Below are positions 56,201 to 64,000 of a DNA stretch of 64,000 nt, piece by piece. Made by a program: the position numbers and the translations under genes. Source of the stretch: Strix aluco. Lineage: Eukaryota; Chordata; Aves; Strigiformes; Strigidae. The notes under the pieces were generated by a model, which saw only the letters and a list, made by a program, of their open reading frames with translations, ran no database searches and had not been told where the DNA came from. The stretch spans positions 75,162,303 through 75,226,302 of the forward strand of contig NC_133935.1 in assembly GCF_031877795.1 (NCBI RefSeq). Direction: 5' to 3'. How positions within the stretch are numbered: the first letter of the stretch is position 1; each line of letters begins with the position of its first letter.

Positions 56201-59200
56201 GTGATGAGCAACTGCATTGTGCATCACTTGTTTTGTATATTCTTCTATCACTATTACTATTTTCCCTTCATTTTCTGTCCTATTAAACTGTCTTTATCTC
56301 AACCCACGAGTTTTACCTGTTTTCTGATTCTCTTCCCCATCCCACTGGGGGGAAGTGAGTGAACAGCTATGTGGTTCTTGGGTGGGTTAAACCACAACAC
56401 CACCAAGTCTCAGTACAACTTCATCATGAGCTGCAAAAATTCTAATGAATGGCTCCTGTTCTTGCCAGTTCTGACCTCATATTAACTCAGGGACTGCTTT
56501 TACTCCATGCCTGTCTTAGCAGACTGTTTTGTGAATTTATCTGCAAGGATCTGGTGTAGGATAAAAGCCTGAAGATGTCATGTCCAAACTCCCAGTGCCT
56601 GAACCAAATTTACTGCTATAAAATTATTTAAAATATAAACTAGTTTGTTACATCGTAATGGTTAAATGTGCTGTTTTTCATAAACATTTTTCCTTCTACT
56701 TATTAACAGCAATGCTATTTGGTGTCACTAAAAGTATTAAATATCAAGTTGTAGAGAATGATGGATCAAACAGATCTGAGAGTATCTTTTTAAACATTTA
56801 GAACCTTTTCTGTAACATTCTCACCCTGTGGGGAAGACTCACTTTGGTCTCACATTTTATGTCTGGTAACTTTTTTTTCAGCTTATGAAATACTATCTGA
56901 TCCTGTGAAACGACGAGCATTTAACAGCATAGACCCTACTTTTGATAACTCTGTACCTTCCAAAAGTGAAGCAAAAGAAAACTTCTTTGAAGTTTTTTCA
57001 CCAGTTTTTGAAAGGAATGCCAGGTAAGCTATGTCAGACTGCCTTTGCTGTTACTGGAGAATCAGCATTTGCAAGCTCTTCTGGCATTGTGTTTGTAACA
57101 GGTGTGAGTTTAAGGGATGCTGGGAGATGCATTAATTTGCTAGAAATGTAATACAAGTAAAATAGTGCATTCTTTATTTCATTTTAAAATAATCTGAACT
57201 GTCACACTGGTGGCATTGAGTGACCCATGAAATAATTAAAAAAAAAAGTCTGTTCTCAGCTCCATATTACTTACTGTCCTTTTTGTACAACACATTGTTT
57301 CATCTTATTTATTTACTATACCAAGTGTGTGTATGCTACTGACTAAAAATTCCTTTTTTTTATGATTTTCTTATGAGGGTGAGACATTAACAGGAGACAA
57401 TAGTTATGTTCACAATTTAGCTGGTTAAAAGAGAAGATAAATGTAACTATCAATATTTGGTGGTTCTCTCTTAAGGTGTGTGACTTTTTTTCTGCATTTG
57501 ATTCATGCTTGCCAATTAACTTTGTATTAAGGCTGTCACAATTGAAGTCTATTTCACCTTTTATCTGTATGAAAAAACGTTTTATTGTGTGAGGCACTTT
57601 ATGACACATTCCGAACAATCTGTTGATTATTTAAAGACAATTTATTGAATGTTTCATCAAGTATTCTAGAGATTCAGACCTGGATCTGTGGTTGTCAGAT
57701 GGGTCGTTCCCTTCTCTGCTTGGAAATGGATGCTGTGTCATGGAATAACAAATTCTAGAGCCTATGGAAGATTTCCCTCTTTGTAGGGAAAAAATGGAAT
57801 GGAGGCAGAGCATGCATTATTCCTTCGTACTCCATTAGAACCTGTGGGAAACTTCCTGTAGCCTACCACAGAGCCGAGTTACTCACCGAGCACCTTTTGT
57901 CCACTTTCTGTAAGCTGCTCTACCAGGAGAATGTGTGTGGAGAATTGAATACCTACAAAGATAGCTTGTGCTCCGTCAAATCTCCTTGTAGGCACACCAA
58001 ACTCAGGCAGGAGGAGTTTGCTTTTCTGGGGGAGCTCCCCAAAAAAGGCCTAATCTGGAGGATGTTTAAAAGGAACGCTTCTGTTTTCTCCCTCTTTCCT
58101 GGTGCCCCTCTGTGTTGGGGGGAGGGAGCCTCTGATCTGGTATTTTGATTCTGTACTTAAGACATGCCATGTTATGAAGTGAGATTGTAAATATTCTTTC
58201 TTGAATTATATCCATTTATTTTCAGGTGGTCAAATAAGAAAAATGTTCCTAAACTTGGGGACATGAATTCATCATTTGAAGAAGTAGATGCATTCTATTC
58301 ATTTTGGTAAGTTAGCTGATACTGTGAATAGAAACTGAGGTATTCAAGACGTGTGATATAAAGGGCTTGCAGACCCTTTTGTATGTAGGTTGTTGGCTGT
58401 GGTCTGTTCTGACCTAGTAATGTCACAAAATTACCCCACAGCTGTTTGGTGCCTTCCACAAACCAGGCTGGCTTTCTCCTAGCTAAGGCATCCGTGTTGT
58501 AAATTCACAGTTGCAGCAGGAGCCTCTGACGCTTCTCTGACCACAACGGCTGTGAACCGAGTTGACCCATGGACTAGAAGTGGGGCTCATATCACTTAAT
58601 TCATGTTTTCAGTGAAGGTGTCTACTAGGTATTTAAGCTCGTAGTTAAGGGGGGTCTGTCTAGTCCAGTAAAGTCAGTAGAGTTTATGGCTTGACTTACC
58701 TGCTAAATATGGATGCTTATATGAAGATTAAATTAATTTATCTCTAAACTTTACAGGCTGCACTGTATCTCCACTGCCTATAATGGGAGCTTAGAAAATG
58801 GCACTGTAGGCATTTAGAGTTGGTGATACTGATCCCGTCCTAAAATACACTCTGTCCTACAGTACAGATAAATGTAAATCATTACTTTCAATAGCCTCTT
58901 GTGTTTTGACTTAACACAATGGAATCACTGTAGGTGCAGTATAATTGTAAATTATGTATTATAAATTGTAAATAACAGTGTCATTGCCTCCAGAAACCTA
59001 ATAGAAAAAAGGTAGATTGTTTGTAATAGTTTTGCTGTTTTCCTTTTTCATTCCTTTTAGGTATAATTTTGATTCCTGGAGAGAGTTTTCCTATTTAGAT
59101 GAAGAGGAAAAAGAAAAAGCAGAATGGTATGTAAGTAAAAATAAATTTGACAGGAGACTGAGAGGTTGATACAGCAAGATTTTCCAACTTTCTATTGGAC

Positions 59201-62200
59201 TGTAAGTCATAGGAAGAAAAGTAGCTGAACTAGGACTGAATTCCACCCTCCTAGCTTAGTAATCAGTCATGGACTTGAACTGGACTGACTGTGGGCTTCT
59301 CTTTGTTTTATTTGTGTAATTTGAAATAGTTCTTGCTTGCATCACAGAGGTGTTTCTGAGGTGCTTTGAAATGTGTGTTCATTTAAGTTCAGACTTGCAG
59401 TTCTAGCAAGTCCCAAACACAAGGTTGAACCTAGAGCCAGAACGGAGTGGATGAGTAAGCAGATATCATTTCTCACTCCAACTGTGCTGAGACGAGTGAT
59501 ACTTTCTAGAATTTAGAGAGAGTAGTTCTGATGGTTTGATGTTAATAAAAATTGTGTATTTGTTAATGTAGTGATAGTTGCTGAATTACATGGACCATGT
59601 TGCCATTGGAAAATACATTCTGTTTTTATCCTTCCTACAGTTATAAACACAGAACGTTCAAGTTAGAGCACCAAATCATTTAGTCCAATGTGTATTTCAC
59701 AGGATGCAACCTTTCCCTTAGTCATCCTTGTATAACCATAACTTGCACTGTATGAACCTCTTCCAAGTTTGAATAGAAATCAATTTTGTAGTTTGATTCA
59801 AACCTGTGTCATTTAGGCTGTAGCTAGGCATTCATTCTTCTTCTGTCTTTTTCTGCTGTTAACTCTTCTGAGCCTCTCTGGACCCAGTGTTCTGTCTCCT
59901 GTGAAGATTCTGTGAAGGCACTGTAATGAATTCCTTATCACTTGTATTTTTGATATTTTTGATAAATTATACAGATTAATCTCTAGGCTTCTCGTTGGAA
60001 GGCTCTTGAATTATTTGCATAGCTCTTTTTTGTGCTTATTCCTGTCACTGGTGTCCTTTTAAAAAATGTTTAGATAAATGGTACATAGTATGCTGTACTT
60101 GAGAGACAACTACGTTTCAGCTTCTGTTTAGGTGGTCGTGATTTTGTTACCGCTTCTTGCCAAAGGTGATGTTGCTCGTGTTTTAAACCTTCTATCTACT
60201 TGTAGTACTCTCCTACTCTTATGGGGATTGTTTTCTTTGTTCTAAGATACTGTTCTGTATTTGGTTGTGTGGATGAGGATATAGACCCCCACTAAAAATT
60301 TGCCTCTTTACCGCACTGACAAATATTTCCAGATTATTACATCAGCCAATTTTTAATCTATTTAACCTGAGCTGTATTTTACTGGAGTGAATCCAGCATG
60401 ATTTTACTAGAGCGTCAGGGTACTTTGTAGAAAGTGTTCTTTCTGTGCAGATGGGTTTACTTGACATGACTCGTATTCTGTAAAATAGAGATAATTGCCA
60501 TTGATTATCTTGCTGCCCTTTAATTAAACTATACCAGCATTTCAGTTGTTTTGCTTGGGTTTAATGTTAGGTCAACAAGTGGATTGCATTTTGGAAATCA
60601 AGTCCATGATCTCATTCCCTGCAATGACAGATAAGCAGCTTGTTTTGTCAGGTTTATGTAATTGTGTAAACATTTAGCATTTTTGACAGGAGCCTGAGGC
60701 CTGGAACATAATTTTTTGAAGTCTATTTTTGAAATATTCAGAGAAGAGCATCTGTGTGGGGAAACATTTTTTTAAAAAGTTTGATGATGAATTTCTAGCA
60801 GAGTGACACTGTAGGGTATTACATGTAGGGAACTAACTATGCTTTCCCTTTTTAGTCGAGATGAAAGGAGGTGGATTGAAAAGCAGAACAGAGCTGCCAG
60901 AGCATTAAGAAAAAAAGAAGAAATGAACAGAATTAGGACACTTGTTGGTGAGCATGCACACTGCTGCTTTTTAAAGACAGATTTGTTAACTAGCAGTGGA
61001 AATGTCTTGTTTTTCTTTTGTACATGATGCATCCTTTCTTCTACCAGACAATGCATACAGCTGTGATCCCAGGATAAAGAAATTTAAGGAGGAAGAAAAG
61101 GCAAAGAAAGAAGCAGAGAAAAAAGCAAAGGTAGAAGCAAAACGAAAAGAACAGGAGGCAAAAGAAAAAGTAAGTTAACTACTTTGAGTTGAAGAACCTT
61201 GCTTCATTCACACCTGATCCACTGCTTCAGCTTCTAGATGTGTCAGAAAGCTACTGTTAGAATTGCATTGGGGTTTAAAGATGTGTTGTCTCTGATCCCT
61301 GTGCAACAGGCAGTGCAAGACTGACAGCCTTTTGAGAATGAGAAGAAAACAAGGAGCACAGATCTGAAACAAAAAACCTTCTAAACTGAGTTCTGTTGTT
61401 GCCTATACTTCCTCTGGTTTAGAGGTAGTTGTTAAGTTCTCTGGCCTACTTTCCTTTCTCGTAAAATGGATACAGCCACTTGCCTTGGGCATATGGTCTG
61501 TGAATGGTTGATTGGTATGAAAATCTTTGAGGTAACATAACATGTCTGATTAATATTAACAGCTTGGAAAAGATGGCTCTGAAAACAGTACCAGGAGTGA
61601 AAGGGAACTGTAAGGTGCTAAAAAGTGACTTAAAAGACAATACTGGAGCACTGCAAGATATTATGTTAATAATGATGCAGGAGAAGGGTTGGACCACTGC
61701 ATTTTTCCAGACTTATACTCTTGGAGCGGGATAGGAAACTTCATACAGTTTTGTATCTTCATTGTCAAGGAAGCAAGGAAGTCAGGATTTATAAACTAGG
61801 GGTCTTCATACTGAATATCTGAGCTGATGAACATATACCAGTTAGCATTACCTCCCTCAAAATTCTTGGAAAACCAAACATTAAAGTATTGATGTATTAA
61901 AAACCACAAACAGCATATTTTAATACTGAATGGCCCTGTAACAGTGTGACTTTGAGGTTTTTTTCTTTGTTTATTCCTTTTGATTACAGCAAAGACAAGC
62001 AGAATTAGAAGCAGCACGGTTAGCAAAAGAAAAGGAGGAAGAAGAAGTTAGGCAACAAGCATTAGTGGCTAAAAAGGAAAAAGAGATACAGAAAAAAGCA
62101 ATCAAGAAAGAAAGGCAAAAACTGAGAACGACATGCAAGGTATTTAAATATTATTATAGTAAAATACAGGTTACATCAGTGAAATTACTGTTTGCTTAGA

Positions 62201-62683
62201 TCAGACCCTATCACATGCTTACTTGTTCTTCTGGCTGGAGATGGGTACAGAAAGTGGGTTTACTAAAAAGCAAAATACTAAAACACATACTTATCATACA
62301 GTTTTGAGTTACGAGTAAAGCTCACCAAATAGGTCAAAACACAGCAGTGGCTGAAGAATGCTGTGTGTTAAGCCTTTCTCTGAAGGAACAGGGCAATAAA
62401 GTTCAAGAACTTTGTAGAACATGTATTTCTGCTTCCAGAACTGGAATTACTTTTCTGATAATGAGGCAGATTGTGTTAAAATGATGGAGGAGGTGGAAAA
62501 GCTTTGTGATCGTCTTGAGCTAGCAAGGTAAGTCTTCCTGCTGCTGATTTCTGCTCGTTTTGATACCCATCTTTCTACTAGCTATCTGTTGTAACTTAAT
62601 AATTTATTTTTAGTCTGCAATGCTTGAATGAAGCACTTACATCCACAACAAGGGAAGGAGGAAAGGCGGCTGTAGTAAAACAG
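50153..62683 (+). CDS. DNAJC2: DnaJ homolog C2 (ZRF1/MPP11), 5' part; continues past window
   Basis: Exons seen: 50153-50210, 50950-51140, 51724-51799, 53959-54057, 56882-57023, 58226-58306, 59061-59126, 60856-60947, 61048-61169, 61990-62139, 62439-62527, 62614-62683. The sum is 1236 nt (412 codons of about 620), with all GT-AG junctions in phase. The start [19 protein letters not shown] sits in a Kozak-like GCCGCCATG. The acidic segment [20 protein letters not shown] precedes a J domain (about 88-161) with an intact HPD triad at 117-119. Next come the zuotin-homology region ([39 protein letters not shown]) and a long Lys/Glu-rich helix. The C-terminal SANT repeats are outside the window. In the cytosol this protein pairs with HSPA14 as the ribosome-associated complex; in the nucleus ZRF1 binds H2A-ubiquitin. 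It shares a promoter island with PSMC2, and intron 4 carries a solo LTR. The first exon diverges from mammals; the rest is strongly conserved. Confidence 0.97.
54252..54289. repeat. 19-bp tandem duplication in DNAJC2 intron 4
   Basis: Two adjacent 19-bp units, CGGGAATGCAACTGATAGG and CGGGAATGCAACTGATGGG, differ at one base. It lies about 200 bp after exon 4. Confidence 0.85.
55853..56402 (+). mobile_element. Solo LTR, avian ERVL-like family, in DNAJC2 intron 4
   Basis: A 550-bp element begins TGTCCTGGTTTCAGTTGGGA and ends in CA, with an ATTAAA polyadenylation-like signal near 56282. A 5-bp duplication, CCAAG at 55848-55852 and 56403-56407, brackets it. The family normally ends AACA (56399), so the last three bases (CCA) are either element or target; the duplication favours 56402. 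It has the same family and same strand as DNAJC2, so its polyadenylation signal could act within the transcript. No internal viral genes are present. Confidence 0.92.
59640..60450. repeat. Possible ancient, unclassified interspersed repeat in DNAJC2 intron 7
   Basis: T-rich sequence with phrases such as ATCATTTAGTCCAATGTG and GTCATCCTTGTATAACCA, whose layout faintly recalls reverse-complemented old CR1/L3 3' ends. Similarity is too weak to assign by eye. It could be unique intron sequence. Confidence 0.18.
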
Positions 62684-64000
62684 GTAATTATGCTGAGTGT
62701 CAAATCAAAATAACAGAGTAATTTGATTTGTGAAATCTACATGACTGAATCGAAGTAAGATACAACATAGCTGCTGTGGAATCCTGCCCATTAAACACAA
62801 AGACCTGAGCTTCAGAGTCCCCAGGCGTTGATCTCTGCTCCATTTTACATAGTGCAGTTCATGGCTGGTGAAATAACCAGGGCCAGCTGAGAGAAAAGTA
62901 TGCATTTTTAATTAGTAAAGGACACAAAACCTACCATTTGTACAGTATACATGAACAGTAGAGGAATTTAATTTTGCCCAACAATGGGTTGCAATTACCT
63001 AGAGGGGAAGGAGGGCAGCCTTAACCTATTCTGTTAGGAAAGAAAAATCCTGTCTAGGATCCGTGACCTGGGGCTAGATCCACAAAAGGACTTAAGTGCT
63101 GCAGGCCCTGGGCACTGGCAGGGCCAGTGGGTTGGATACCGAAGTATGGGAAAAGCAAGACACTTGTGATCAGGACTTACAAAACACAGCAATGATCTGC
63201 CTATATTTGGCAGCAGGGAAAAGCCATTTGGACTAATAAGGCTGAACCTAACATCCTGCAGAAAGAATAAGGTGCTTTCTCTCATCCACTTTGGATTCAC
63301 AGCTGTGAACTTTCTTTCCTGGTGGGGAAGATGATCTGTCCCCAGTGGAGGGTCAGGTTTACTCATCAGACAACCTAAGACTCAAATCCCTCTTGTTCTA
63401 CAGGGGACTGAATCCAAACTCCCAGTCTCCAGGAGAGTGTTCTAAATACAGGACAGTCACCTTTCTGTCTCTGTTAAAACTGTTCCACTTTAATAAAAAT
63501 TATCTATCAGTCAGGTAACTTTCCTTTTGCCAGGAAGATTTTATTATGAGATAGACAGCAAGAAACCTATTTTGAGCATCCTGCCAACAGGCATAAGTAC
63601 ATATCTTTTTTAATATTGCCAAGACTGGACTGGGCATACTCAGATACATTAAAGATGTGTCACACCACAGTCTCAAGATGTGATTACAGTTCACAGAGAT
63701 GTGTGATGGATAACTTAAGTTCTGCTGAATTGCTTGCTAACACACTACACATGGCCATCTAACCCTAAGCACTTAGTAACTAAAATCTGGGTTGTTGTAG
63801 TTAATGCTAACTTAGTACAACCATAGTAACAGAATTTCTGGCATAACCAGGCTTAGGTAGCAGTTAGGTTGGAAGATTTGGGAATCAGTGTATTCAACAT
63901 GGATGTTTAACTGCCCTCACTAGTCACTTTAAGTCCTTAATACTTTTGTGGATCTGTCCCTGTAAATAAGGTGTTAGCCTGGACATTCATGCTAGATTTA
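62684..64000 (+). other. DNAJC2: DNAJC2 intron 12 (partial)
   Basis: After the donor at 62684 I found no sequence corresponding to the next DNAJC2 exon (expected to begin IEEINEQIRKE-like) before the window ends. No transposon or other gene was recognised. Confidence 0.7.

Overview
This is a vertebrate nuclear window, and the repeats mark it as avian. It carries CR1 LINE copies and two solo LTRs of an ERVL-like family that I recognise from bird genomes. The genes are SLC26A5 (+), PSMC2 (-) and DNAJC2 (+), the same order and relative orientation as on human 7q22. No prokaryotic, plasmid or CRISPR-like material is present. The abundance of the ERVL-type LTRs hints at a non-galliform (neoavian) bird, but this is inference.

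Layout. 1-14.55 kb: gene-free flank (RELN would be expected further left by synteny, but no RELN exon was recognised). It holds a candidate degraded LTR (about 6.77-7.57 kb), a pair of palindromic GATA motifs (8.85-8.94 kb) and a 2.3-kb 5'-truncated CR1 (10.38-12.71 kb). 14.60-36.23 kb: complete SLC26A5 (prestin), 18 coding exons, 742 codons, every junction GT-AG and in phase. CR1 fragments lie in its introns 10 and 15. 37.17-37.73 kb: solo LTR with a perfect 5-bp target duplication. 40.70-49.63 kb: complete PSMC2 (proteasome ATPase Rpt1) on the minus strand, 12 exons, 433 codons. 49.1-50.4 kb: CpG island acting as a head-to-head promoter; the two start codons are 519 bp apart. 50.15-62.68 kb: first 12 exons (412 codons) of DNAJC2 (ZRF1/MPP11). 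The rest of that gene, including both SANT domains, lies beyond the right edge. Its intron 4 contains a second solo LTR of the same family in the opposite orientation, also with a 5-bp target duplication.

The three genes do not form a pathway. PSMC2 and DNAJC2 are housekeeping protein-homeostasis genes sharing a promoter island. SLC26A5 is a sensory or anion-transport membrane protein converging on the 3' end of PSMC2. I found no plausible undescribed gene system. The most notable non-coding signals are the paired GATA palindromes, the inverted LTR pair bracketing PSMC2, and a possible uORF in DNAJC2. Exons were assigned by reading the sequence against remembered human orthologues; no alignment was run.
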